From a virus: a stretch of 64,000 nt of DNA. Location of the stretch: the IMG/VR virus record IMGVR_UViG_3300047564_002293, positions 17,457 to 81,456 of that record, one strand, 5' to 3'. The translations under genes were made by a program, and so were the position numbers. Below the pieces are notes generated by a model that had not been told where the DNA came from, did not search any database, and was given only the letters and a program-made list of their open reading frames with translations. Of this stretch, positions 28,096 to 33,862 are shown piece by piece. How positions within the stretch are numbered: the stretch's first letter is position 1; each line of letters begins with the position of its first letter.

Positions 28096-28305
28096 TCAGG
28101 GGAGGGCAGCGAGTGCCTTCCTGATCACGGCGGACATGCCAGGGGAGATGGTGCTGCGCCCCTTGCTGCCATGCGTCGGCAGGATGATGTCAGTCTGCCA
28201 GGCGGGGTGATTCCAGATCTGATGCGATGCTGTCGTTCGCTTGAGCACGGCGCCGCTCGCTTTCAGATCTCGCTCCGCTTGCTTCCACTTGAGAGGTGAG
28301 GGCAT
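28096..28305 (-). CDS. HicA-like mRNA interferase
   Basis: 69 aa with the HicA (YcfA) fold pattern: SH at residues 27-28 (the catalytic His is in this position), PTH at 43-45 and a C-terminal IRKAL helix. HicA toxins cleave mRNA and are normally paired with HicB. No HicB-like frame is visible next to it, so it is an orphan, perhaps used against host mRNA. It is the last gene of the island, about 25 bp after the upstream stop, and probably cotranscribed. Confidence 0.8.
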   Translation of the reverse strand: MPSPLKWKQAERDLKASGAVLKRTTASHQIWNHPAWQTDIILPTHGSKGRSTISPGMSAVIRKALAALP

Positions 28306-28329
28306 GGTGTGATAGGATGATGGGTCGGG

Positions 28330-28527
28330 TCAGTCTTCAAATGTGGGGAGTTTGGCGATCGCCTCATCATGATGGGTCTCGGCATACTGGGCGGCGAGGA
28401 CAGAGGCAGGCAGTCCCCAATGGATGAACTGAGAGGGGCGACTGCCGTTGTTCAGTTGATCGTGGCGGGAGATCCACCGAATCTGGCGGGTGGCGAGGTC
28501 AGAGCACTGGGCGAGGGGGAAGCGCAT
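28330..28527 (-). CDS. Hypothetical protein of the GC island
   Basis: 65 aa, His-rich, ending ETHHDEAIAKLPTFED. ATG at 28527 lies 16 bp downstream of a GACCCTGTAGACTAA leader motif. The upstream TGTGCCAC box is missing here, so it may depend on read-through. No family recognised. Confidence 0.55.
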   Translation of the reverse strand: MRFPLAQCSDLATRQIRWISRHDQLNNGSRPSQFIHWGLPASVLAAQYAETHHDEAIAKLPTFED

Positions 28528-28567
28528 TGGTTGGTTGCTGATGTGGTTAGTCTACAGGGTCAGCGCC

Positions 28568-28717
28568 TCAGCGCCCATCCCAGCAGGCAGTCTGCCAACC
28601 GTCCCGCTCCATACGGCGGCGGTCGAAGTCGTCAGCATCCCAGCGATCGTCGAAGTCCATGTCGAAGATCTCGCCAGGGGCATCTTGGATCTCGGTGAAG
28701 CAGGTGTCGAATTCCAT
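28568..28717 (-). CDS. Very small acidic protein
   Basis: 49 aa, MEFDTCFTEIQDAPGEIFDM, Asp-rich centre (DFDDRWDADDFDRRR). It has its own promoter unit (28742-28785) and an A/C-rich leader without Shine-Dalgarno. Mimicry of DNA by the acidic patch is possible but unproven. Confidence 0.6.
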   Translation of the reverse strand: MEFDTCFTEIQDAPGEIFDMDFDDRWDADDFDRRRMERDGWQTACWDGR

Positions 28718-28741
28718 GGTTCGTTTCGTTTGATTGATCTT

Positions 28742-28785
28742 AGTCTACAGGGTCGGGGTCAGTCCAGCGAGGCGATCTGTGCCAC
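28742..28785 (-). promoter_or_regulatory. Island promoter unit: TGTGCCAC box plus TAGACT
   Basis: TGTGCCAC (28778-28785), 30 nt, then agtcta (28742-28747; TAGACT on minus). A second half-site TGTCACA follows the first TGTGCCA by 10 nt. No TTGACA-like -35. Drives the 49-aa gene. Confidence 0.6.
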
Positions 28786-28899
28786 CTTCTCTGCTGTCAC
28801 AGCGTCAAGGGTCTGGGCAGTCTGCAGGATGGCGCCAGCGGTCTGAGAGAACATCAGCAGCAGAGCAGCAGCGAGGGCGAGGCGAAGGGTGTTTGCCAT
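28759..28899 (-). CDS. Small secreted or membrane peptide
   Basis: 46 aa from ATG 28899. Residues 1-20 form a signal peptide (LRLALAAALLLMFSQTAGA) with a plausible cleavage after AGA; the mature part is a short helix. The longer frame upstream is not used because the 53-aa gene ends at 28907, 7 bp before this ATG. It could act in the periplasm, for example in exclusion or lysis control. The next promoter box lies inside its 3' end. Confidence 0.6.
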   Translation of the reverse strand: MANTLRLALAAALLLMFSQTAGAILQTAQTLDAVTAEKVAQIASLD

Positions 28900-28906
28900 G
28901 CTAGGA

Positions 28907-29068
28907 TCAGCGATCGAACTGAGCGAGGGAGGAAGGGGCGATGTGAGAGGGAGAACCACAGGAGCGGTAGAAGTCTACCATACGCTCTGCCTCTGCCAGG
29001 GTGGGGAACCACTGCGACCGCCACTCACAGGCATTGTAGGGGGTCTGGTAGCGAACTTCGATTCTCAT
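28907..29068 (-). CDS. Small hypothetical protein
   Basis: 53 aa, MRIEVRYQTPYNACEWRSQW, ending PSSLAQFDR. Preceded by promoter unit 29095-29138 and leader CAACCAAACGAGACGACC. The PTLAEAERMVDFYRS helix resembles those of small phage proteins that handle short queries such as DUF-type adaptors, but no family is recognised. Confidence 0.65.
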   Translation of the reverse strand: MRIEVRYQTPYNACEWRSQWFPTLAEAERMVDFYRSCGSPSHIAPSSLAQFDR

Positions 29069-29094
29069 GGTCGTCTCGTTTGGTTGACTCTGTT

Positions 29095-29138
29095 AGTCTA
29101 GAGGATGATCAGTTGCACCAGGCGGCGAGGTGTGCCAG
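29095..29138 (-). promoter_or_regulatory. Island promoter unit: TGTGCCAG box plus TAGACT
   Basis: TGTGCCAG (29131-29138, one mismatch), 30 nt, agtcta (29095-29100). No -35 match. The box overlaps the C-terminal codons of the upstream 64-aa gene. Confidence 0.55.
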
Positions 29139-29303
29139 TTCGCCTGCCGTCTCCTGCAGGTTGGATTCGGTCAGACCAGCGAGGCAGGATTCGAGATCAT
29201 CGGGGTCGATGGCGTCGATGTCCCCATTGATCTCCCATGCCTGTGCCTCAGCGAGGGCGAGGCAGCGATCACGAAGCGAGAGGGTGAAGGTCTTTTCTTT
29301 CAT
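29109..29303 (-). CDS. Acidic helical hypothetical protein
   Basis: 64 aa, MKEKTFTLSLRDRCLALAEAQ; acidic middle (DIDAIDPDDLESCLAGL). TAGACT lies only 6 nt before the ATG, and the upstream box is degenerate, so expression probably comes from the promoter at 29583. No family recognised. Confidence 0.6.
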   Translation of the reverse strand: MKEKTFTLSLRDRCLALAEAQAWEINGDIDAIDPDDLESCLAGLTESNLQETAGELAHLAAWCN

Positions 29304-29312
29304 GCTGTTAGT

Positions 29313-29555
29313 CTAGATGGAGATGGTCTCGTGACGCTGCAGCAGGGTGCGGTTTGCCCACTGTCCCAGCGAGGTGCCAGGCATCATCAGGCGCAGCATG
29401 TCACGGCGGCGGCAGTCGTGACCGCTGACGCTGCCAGAGTGCCATTGCACGATGGCGCGACGGGTCAGGGGCGACAGGATCACACGCTCACAGGCGCTGC
29501 TAGGGCGTTGCACGTTGATGAACACAGGCAGGTGATCGATGGCGAAGTTCAGCAT
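29313..29555 (-). CDS. Basic hypothetical protein
   Basis: 80 aa, Arg/His-rich (DCRRRDMLRLMMPG). Its own promoter unit and an AACCAAACAACCCAACCC leader precede the ATG at 29555. No family recognised. Confidence 0.6.
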   Translation of the reverse strand: MLNFAIDHLPVFINVQRPSSACERVILSPLTRRAIVQWHSGSVSGHDCRRRDMLRLMMPGTSLGQWANRTLLQRHETISI

Positions 29556-29582
29556 GGGTTGGGTTGTTTGGTTGACTCTGTT

Positions 29583-29626
29583 AGTCTAGAGGGTCGGCGG
29601 TCGATGCTGGGGGCAGCGTGTGCCAC
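29583..29626 (-). promoter_or_regulatory. Island promoter unit: TGTGCCAC box plus TAGACT
   Basis: TGTGCCAC (29619-29626), 30 nt, agtcta (29583-29588). The second half-site is weak (TGTCCTA at 10-nt spacing). No -35 match. Confidence 0.6.
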
Positions 29627-29639
29627 CCCCTCAGGTGTC

Positions 29640-30068
29640 CTAATAGTCGCTGAACACAGCAACCTGACGATACTTCACTTCACAGCAGGTGAAATCGTAA
29701 CGCAGGGAGGAATCGTAGGTTGCCTGCCAATCTACAACCAAAGCACAGGGAACATCGTGCAGATCGCTATAGTATTCTTCAGCGAAGTCTGCCTCAGATT
29801 CATACCAACCACGGAAGCGATCATCACATCCTTCGATGTCAGAAACGCAACCCATTTCACCAATCAAAGCATCAACGGCATCATATCCGATCGCTTCACC
29901 ACAGCGGCAATACTCTTCATAATAGGAGACAAAATCGTTCTCATTGTAGGTGTCGATGAACTCCAGCATATCATCCAGAGCATAGTTCTCATCGATCAAT
30001 TCATCGATCTTCTCAACAGCAGCAGCGGAGAGAACTTCTTTGTAGTTTGCAGTCAAGGTGATGCTCAT
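29640..30068 (-). CDS. ArdA-like antirestriction protein
   Basis: 142 aa and very acidic. The middle (LEFIDTYNENDFVSYYEEY) and C-terminal pattern (F-G-Y-S..DFAEEY...VDWQATYDSSLRYDF) match ArdA-family proteins, DNA mimics that block type I restriction enzymes by occupying the DNA groove. Expressed from a near-consensus promoter, as expected for an early anti-defence gene. Base composition is less GC-rich than its neighbours. No ArdA-specific catalytic residues exist to check, so the family call rests on pattern. Confidence 0.7.
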   Translation of the reverse strand: MSITLTANYKEVLSAAAVEKIDELIDENYALDDMLEFIDTYNENDFVSYYEEYCRCGEAIGYDAVDALIGEMGCVSDIEGCDDRFRGWYESEADFAEEYYSDLHDVPCALVVDWQATYDSSLRYDFTCCEVKYRQVAVFSDY

Positions 30069-30092
30069 GTCGTTTGTTTGGTTGACTCTGTT

Positions 30093-30135
30093 AGTATGGC
30101 AGGGATTGGGGAGGAAGTCAAGAGGTCTGTGCCAC
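30093..30135 (-). promoter_or_regulatory. Strong island promoter before the ArdA-like gene
   Basis: TTGACT-17-CATACT on minus (30121-30116 and 30098-30093) plus TGTGCCAC at 30128-30135, 29 nt from the -10, with half-site TGTCACA 10 nt further. Both a -35 and the box are present. Confidence 0.75.
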
Positions 30136-30146
30136 TTGTTGGATTG

Positions 30147-30314
30147 TCACATCCCGTTCAGGAAGTCTGCCATCGCCTCCTGATACTCATCATAGGTTTT
30201 GAAGCGGTCAGCGAAGCGAGCGGGCACCTTGCCATCGAACTTAGCAGGGGCGGGCAGGTCGCGCCCCTTGGCGAGGATCTGCTGTTCATAGACGTTGGGG
30301 TTGAAGCGGGTCAT
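30147..30314 (-). CDS. Small hypothetical protein
   Basis: 55 aa, MTRFNPNVYEQQILAKGRDL, with Pro/Ala linker and helical C-terminus (YDEYQEAMADFLNGM). Leader AAACAAACGAGACCGA, no Shine-Dalgarno. No family recognised. Confidence 0.65.
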   Translation of the reverse strand: MTRFNPNVYEQQILAKGRDLPAPAKFDGKVPARFADRFKTYDEYQEAMADFLNGM

Positions 30315-30340
30315 TCGGTCTCGTTTGTTTGGTATGCTTT

Positions 30341-30383
30341 AGTCTACAGGGTCAGGCGGGGGATCTGGTCCCCCTTGTGCCAC
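30341..30383 (-). promoter_or_regulatory. Island promoter unit: TGTGCCAC box plus TAGACT
   Basis: TGTGCCAC (30376-30383), 29 nt, agtcta (30341-30346). Between them lies a GGGGGA/TCCCCC hairpin-prone stretch. No -35 match. Confidence 0.6.
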
Positions 30384-30395
30384 CTTGCCAACTGG

Positions 30396-30629
30396 TCAGG
30401 GCAGCACCGCCAGACGCTCAGCGAGTCGCGCCTTCGCTTGAATCTCCTCAAGCGAGGGGATCTGTTCAATCCAACGCATCTCACACTTAGAGTAATCGTA
30501 TCCCTGAACTTCCAATTCTTTCATGTATGCCACAGCGGCGGAGTGATAATCGAACAGACGCAGGGAAGAGAAGTCTTCACCTTCATAATCCCATCCGCCG
30601 ATGACAGCGTAGGCGCGAGGCGTTTCCAT
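30396..30629 (-). CDS. Hypothetical protein, conserved phage-type
   Basis: 77 aa from ATG 30629, chosen because GGAGAT precedes it. Begins METPRAYAVIGGWDYEGEDF and has LRLFDYHSAAVAYMKELE. The pattern resembles small query-type proteins common in phages, but no function is known. It has the only clear Shine-Dalgarno in the island. Confidence 0.75.
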   Translation of the reverse strand: METPRAYAVIGGWDYEGEDFSSLRLFDYHSAAVAYMKELEVQGYDYSKCEMRWIEQIPSLEEIQAKARLAERLAVLP

Positions 30630-30657
30630 TTGATCTCCGTTTCGTTTGGTATGCTTT

Positions 30658-30701
30658 AGTATTGCACCGATCGGGGGGCATCGCAAGGGGGTCTGTGCCA
30701 C
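30658..30701 (-). promoter_or_regulatory. Island promoter with -35 and TGTGCCAC box
   Basis: TTGCGA-17-AATACT on minus (30686-30681 and 30663-30658) plus TGTGCCAC at 30694-30701, 30 nt from the -10. Upstream, 30702-30802 is a GC-rich spacer with repeated CCCCCTAG; no gene seen there. Confidence 0.7.
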
Positions 30702-30802
30702 CTGTGCTAGTGTCCACTGCCCCCTAGACAGACGCCCCCTAGGCGACTAACCTAGAGGGCGGGAGGGGAGGGAAGGGGGCAGCGAAGCGGCCGCCCAGTT
30801 TG

Positions 30803-30979
30803 TTATACTTCCAGTAGTTCAGGATAGTATTGCTGAACCTCTTCATTCAGTTCTTCATCGTTATACTTATCGTATCCCTCCATGAGATAATCGTAGCAGA
30901 GACACATCATAGTTTTGAGATCCATGTCATCCAACATTTGCTGGACAAGTTGATCCTGAAGTTCTTTGCGATCCATCAT
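30803..30979 (-). CDS. Small acidic helical protein
   Basis: 58 aa from the first of two in-frame ATGs. MMDRKELQDQLVQQMLDDMD then LMEGYDKYNDEELNEEVQQ. The ATG overlaps the TGA of the upstream membrane peptide (ATGA), implying translational coupling. No family recognised. Confidence 0.65.
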   Translation of the reverse strand: MMDRKELQDQLVQQMLDDMDLKTMMCLCYDYLMEGYDKYNDEELNEEVQQYYPELLEV

Positions 30980-31101
30980 TTGTTCAGGGGAGAATTGTAG
31001 AAAGATTTGAACACCGAAATCACAATGATAGCGGTGGAGATGACACCAACGAACCCGAGGTAAGTTACAGCGTCACCAGTGAAATTGTAAGATTCAGGCA
31101 T
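30976..31101 (-). CDS. Single-span membrane peptide
   Basis: 41 aa with one predicted helix (YLGFVGVISTAIIVISVF). First gene of the unit at 31122, coupled to the 58-aa gene. Could be a superinfection-exclusion or membrane-adaptor peptide. Confidence 0.65.
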   Translation of the reverse strand: MPESYNFTGDAVTYLGFVGVISTAIIVISVFKSFYNSPLNK

Positions 31102-31121
31102 CGGATTTGTTTGACTCTGTT

Positions 31122-31180
31122 AGTATTGCATCAAATGTGGGCAGATGGTGATACCCTGTGCCACTTGTTGAACTGGCACA
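31122..31180 (-). promoter_or_regulatory. Island promoter with perfect palindromic operator
   Basis: agtatt (31122-31127; AATACT on minus), 29 nt, TGTGCCAC (31157-31164), and the mirror half-site TGGCACA at 31174-31180. The two halves lie in a 10-bp perfect stem (31154-31163 with 31174-31183). No -35 match. Confidence 0.65.
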
Positions 31181-31199
31181 GGGTCACTTGACAATGATA

Positions 31200-31337
31200 T
31201 CAGAACTCGATAGTCTCAAGGGTAGGAGAATTCTGATACTCATCTGCCGAATCTTCGGTCAGAGTATCAAGAACTGCCATCAGTTCGTTACCATCAGCGG
31301 CACGATTGAGCAGGGAAAGCATTACTTCTTTGGTCAT
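31200..31337 (-). CDS. Small acidic protein
   Basis: 45 aa, MTKEVMLSLLNRAADGNELM, helical with an acidic second half. ATG 31337. It lies 43 bp after the upstream 42-aa gene; probably same transcript. No family recognised. Confidence 0.6.
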   Translation of the reverse strand: MTKEVMLSLLNRAADGNELMAVLDTLTEDSADEYQNSPTLETIEF

Positions 31338-31369
31338 GATGTTGTTGGGGGTAAGGTATACTATAGAGA

Positions 31370-31396
31370 TTGAATATGATTAGACATCATATTCAA
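31370..31396 (-). other. Hairpin at the 3' end of the 42-aa gene
   Basis: Perfect 11-bp stem TTGAATATGAT/ATCATATTCAA with a 5-nt loop, overlapping the stop codon. No U-run, so processing or mRNA protection is likelier than termination. Confidence 0.5.
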
Positions 31397-31508
31397 TTGT
31401 CATCGTATCTTCGATGATATAATCATCGATGATATAACCATCTTCATCTAGAAAGATATCAGCCACCTCTTGTTCTACAATTTCTTGATACATTTCAGAA
31501 ATGGTCAT
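31380..31508 (-). CDS. Very acidic small protein
   Basis: 42 aa, MTISEMYQEIVEQEVADIFL then DEDGYIIDDYIIED. AAGGAG lies 8 bp before the ATG. The 28-bp palindrome and 26-bp inverted repeat are immediately upstream. The acidic surface suggests binding or mimicry, unproven. Confidence 0.65.
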   Translation of the reverse strand: MTISEMYQEIVEQEVADIFLDEDGYIIDDYIIEDTMTIEYDV

Positions 31509-31532
31509 TAGTTAACTCCTTGAGGATTAATT

Positions 31533-31560
31533 AAATTTATAACTTTAAAGTTATAAATTT
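31533..31560. repeat. Perfect 28-bp AT palindrome
   Basis: AAATTTATAACTTT followed by its exact complement. Could extrude as a cruciform or bind a dimeric protein; lies next to the 26-bp inverted repeat. Confidence 0.8.
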
Positions 31561-31580
31561 TAAATTTCTTAAAATTCAAA

Positions 31581-31663
31581 GATTCTGAGGTTTCTGAGAA
31601 TTTTAAGTTTTCAAGGTTTCTGAGAATTCAAAGTTTGTTAAAATTCTCAGAAACCTCAGAATC
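31581..31663. repeat. 26-bp perfect inverted repeat with 31-nt loop
   Basis: Arms 31581-31606 and 31638-31663 are exact reverse complements (GATTCTGAGGTTTCTGAG...). The loop holds a further copy of GGTTTCTGAGAATT. It starts one base after the stop of the 104-aa gene; it could terminate transcription in both directions or belong to the origin region. Confidence 0.85.
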
Positions 31664-31664
31664 T

Positions 31665-31979
31665 TCAGTTCAGGCGCATTCCAGAAAAGAAAGGAATTGC
31701 ACCGCCTTCCTGACTCACAAACCACTCAAATTTCTTCTGAAACACACGCTCACCAGGGATACCATGCTCACAGAGAATAGCATTCAGGCGAGACTTGGTG
31801 GTGTTAGATTGCCAACCACCATCAAAAAGAGTAACAAAGCACTCGCCAATCTCAGCGATTTTGTTACCATGCAGGAAGACTTCGCTCACACCATCATTGG
31901 TGACAACTTTGGTGTTATCTTTCTGCCAATCTTTGCCGTTGGTGATAGCGGCGTTCATTTGGCGTTCGATGAGGCGCAT
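31665..31979 (-). CDS. Hypothetical protein
   Basis: 104 aa from ATG 31979 (MRLIERQMNAAITNGKDWQK), placed 24 bp after a clear -10. The frame continues upstream but past the promoter. Beta-rich (EVFLHGNKIAEIGECFVTLF), with QSNTTKSRLNAILCEHG helix. Resembles small phage proteins of unknown role. Confidence 0.75.
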   Translation of the reverse strand: MRLIERQMNAAITNGKDWQKDNTKVVTNDGVSEVFLHGNKIAEIGECFVTLFDGGWQSNTTKSRLNAILCEHGIPGERVFQKKFEWFVSQEGGAIPFFSGMRLN

Positions 31980-32003
31980 GGGTCGTTTGCTGTTGACTTG
32001 GTT

Positions 32004-32032
32004 AGTATGGAGCCGATCAGGGCAAAAGTCAA
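32004..32032 (-). promoter_or_regulatory. Sigma-70 early promoter
   Basis: TTGACT-17-CATACT on minus (32032-32027, 32009-32004), 24 bp before ATG 31979. No TGTGCCAC box. Confidence 0.8.
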
Positions 32033-32087
32033 CCCCCCTAACCATCACCTTTGCTTATGGGTTCGATCAGGGGGGCTTATCGTTGAG

Positions 32088-32151
32088 TTTTCCACAGGGT
32101 TGTGGAAAACTATTGAAAGTTTTCCACAGGTTTTAGTATATCTGTGGAAAA
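32088..32151. promoter_or_regulatory. Cluster of four DnaA-type boxes
   Basis: Exact TTTTCCACA at 32088-32096 and 32120-32128, and its complement at 32101-32109 and 32143-32151. Two facing pairs. TTTTCCACA is the DnaA-box form I recall reported for Synechococcus elongatus; the E. coli form is TTATCCACA. Lies in a 180-bp non-coding stretch. Confidence 0.75.
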
Positions 32152-32159
32152 CTATTTAC

Positions 32160-32324
32160 TTACCATTCAATATTATCTCCATCAAACTTAATTCTTTTCT
32201 GCTTCTTAGGAGTGCGTCCGAGATTCTTAATCTTAACGCCATACGTATTCTCTACTACTTGTTCATCAAACTCGTCGAAATCTTGATAGAAATCGTTTTT
32301 GTTGGAGTTCTTACTACGTGCCAT
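32160..32324 (-). CDS. Small basic protein
   Basis: 54 aa, MARSKNSNKNDFYQDFDEFD with a basic second half (RTPKKQKRIKF). Its stop lies 9 bp from the DnaA-box cluster. Possible nucleic-acid binder; no family recognised. Confidence 0.65.
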   Translation of the reverse strand: MARSKNSNKNDFYQDFDEFDEQVVENTYGVKIKNLGRTPKKQKRIKFDGDNIEW

Positions 32325-32421
32325 TTGTTTGTTCTAAGGTGTCTACAATCGTCTGTAAGGGATATTGACAACCAAATTGGTGCAATCACCCCTTGACAAA
32401 CATATTTATTGTGTGCTAGGG

Positions 32422-32667
32422 TCAGTCAACCAGCAGTTTCAGAGTGCCTTCGTTGACACTCTGGTTGATGAATCGACCCACCGAGATATCCTCAGAGTCG
32501 AATTCAGCAAGCAACTGACTATCAAATCCGACAGCATCTTCAGTGCTGTAAGTATAAGATTTGTCGGAATTGCTATTATACTGAATAGAAACCGTGTTCT
32601 TTTCAGTATCAATAACAATGTTTTTGATAGCAGAACTAGGAACTTCTTGGTAGTTTTTAACAGACAT
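32422..32667 (-). CDS. KTSC-like small protein
   Basis: 81 aa. SSAIKNIVIDTEKNTVSIQY...YTYS followed by SVGRFINQSV resembles the KTSC domain, a short beta-rich domain found in phage and bacterial proteins and of unknown function. Strong promoter 28 bp upstream. Confidence 0.6.
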   Translation of the reverse strand: MSVKNYQEVPSSAIKNIVIDTEKNTVSIQYNSNSDKSYTYSTEDAVGFDSQLLAEFDSEDISVGRFINQSVNEGTLKLLVD

Positions 32668-32694
32668 TCGATTGATTTGATCGATTACTTAGTA

Positions 32695-32723
32695 ATAATA
32701 CTATGGTCTTCTGAGTTTGTCAA
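32695..32723 (-). promoter_or_regulatory. Sigma-70 early promoter
   Basis: TTGACA-17-TATTAT on minus (32723-32718, 32700-32695), 28 bp before ATG 32667. Lies at the edge of the AT-rich repeat region. Confidence 0.85.
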
Positions 32724-32734
32724 GGGTTTTTTGA

Positions 32735-32945
32735 TTAGTTTAACTTATATAACAATAGTATTATATTATAATATGTTATTATAATTATAATGTTTCTCAA
32801 AATTCTCAGAAATCTCAAAAACTTAAAAAACTTAAATATTAAGATTTCTAAAAAACTCGAAAACCCTTGGAAATACAGAATTCTCGGTTTTGACGCTTTT
32901 GAGATTTCCGAGATTTTTGAAATTTCTGAGATTTTTGGGTTTCCA
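32735..32945. repeat. AT-rich tract and CTCAGAAA/TTTCTGAG repeats
   Basis: 32735-32790 is almost pure A/T. 32791-32945 holds imperfect inverted repeats built from TTTCTGAG and its complement (32805-32812, 32923-32930), related to those at 31581-31663; another copy is at 33021-33028. The whole of 32724-33160 carries no convincing gene; the minus frame across it encodes only repeat-driven KISEIS repeats. Confidence 0.7.
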
Positions 32946-33112
32946 CACAAAGCTTGACAACTCGTTAGGTCGCGTGCTAAGACTACAACAACTCAGAGCA
33001 TTTCGTAGCATATACGAAGGTTTCTGAGTTCATTATACTATTTCTACACACTATAACACTATCGTTATACATCACCAAACTATATTTAATTAAACCTTTC
33101 TTAATCTAATAG

Positions 33113-33133
33113 TTTTCCACAGGTTTTTCCACA
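33113..33133 (+). promoter_or_regulatory. Two more DnaA-type boxes
   Basis: TTTTCCACA at 33113-33121 and 33125-33133, same orientation, 12-bp repeat unit. Together with 32088-32151 this makes six exact copies in about 1.05 kb. Confidence 0.7.
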
Positions 33134-33160
33134 ACCTGACTATACCAGCACCTAGACAAC

Positions 33161-33862
33161 TCAATAAAACGTAGACTGTAACTTAAATGTTTCATTCCGC
33201 AACCTTTGTATATCACTCAGACTATACTCTTCATCTACTACTACATTATACTCTAATGATCGTTTCATTGGTATGATTTGCATCATTGGTGTACCCACTG
33301 GTATAAGAGTAACACCATCAAGTACATGCCAAAAGAATTGTACATTAAGAGATGATGATTCTTGAGGATCAAGGATACCAGTTGTATGAGTAAACCTCAC
33401 TTCATTATTATAGTGTACATGAGTAATAAGAAATACAATATCTTTAGGTGCTTGTACTCTCCATCCAAAATCAAATTTAAATATGGATGATAATGATGAG
33501 TGAGGTGTTGAGTGATATTGAGAAAATAATTCTGGTGGATGTAGGGAGAATTGTATAGGAGAATCTGTTGCTGCTATATTAACGATTGGCGACTGATGAT
33601 TAGAGTCAGTGACGACACGAATATCTGTAGGTGTAGGTAATATCCATCCTGTATTCATCATTGAGCGAATACCAGGGCACTTAGCAATATTACCTATACG
33701 TTGAGTGAATGGGCATTTTTTAGTATGAAGATCTTTTGTCAGTTGTTTATACTGCTGATGTGGTTGTTGTAACCAAGATCTTTGAATTGATTGTGCTGAT
33801 ACGATTGGATAGTTTGCTGCGACACCATCAATGATATTATAGAATCGAATATTACGTTTCAT
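33161..33862 (-). CDS. DUF6065-like conserved protein
   Basis: 233 aa. KCPGIRSMMNTGWILPTPTD, then FKFDFGWRVQAPKDIVFLI and GTPMMQIIPMKRS recall a family seen in bacteria and phages (DUF6065), of unknown function. It starts 11 bp inside the preceding small gene. Confidence 0.65.
   Translation of the reverse strand: MKRNIRFYNIIDGVAANYPIVSAQSIQRSWLQQPHQQYKQLTKDLHTKKCPFTQRIGNIAKCPGIRSMMNTGWILPTPTDIRVVTDSNHQSPIVNIAATDSPIQFSLHPPELFSQYHSTPHSSLSSIFKFDFGWRVQAPKDIVFLITHVHYNNEVRFTHTTGILDPQESSSLNVQFFWHVLDGVTLIPVGTPMMQIIPMKRSLEYNVVVDEEYSLSDIQRLRNETFKLQSTFY

Noticed and set aside
28540-28580. TAGACT leader at 28549 as a full island promoter
   Set aside because: No TGTGCCAC at 29-30 nt; the nearest similar sequence is 36 nt away. 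The 29298 copy is likewise degenerate.
28778-28801. Identity of the box with the CRP site (TGTGA-N6-TCACA)
   Set aside because: The half-sites are 8 bp further apart than in CRP sites, so it is not a CRP operator.
29130-30659. Long plus-strand frame (509 codons) across the GC island
   Set aside because: Covers several minus genes with clear protein signatures (ArdA-like) and their promoters. It is open because of GC-rich codon bias; its repeated VDSVS segments come from the intergenic leaders.
32395-32430. Plus-strand TTGACA with TAGGGT at 18 bp, similar to another at 32955
   Set aside because: -10 too poor and pointing into minus genes; possible origin transcripts but not supported.
32735-32950. 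71-codon minus frame with KISEIS repeats
   Set aside because: Entirely made of the CTCAGAAA repeats and A/T tract; no ribosome-binding site, not protein-like.
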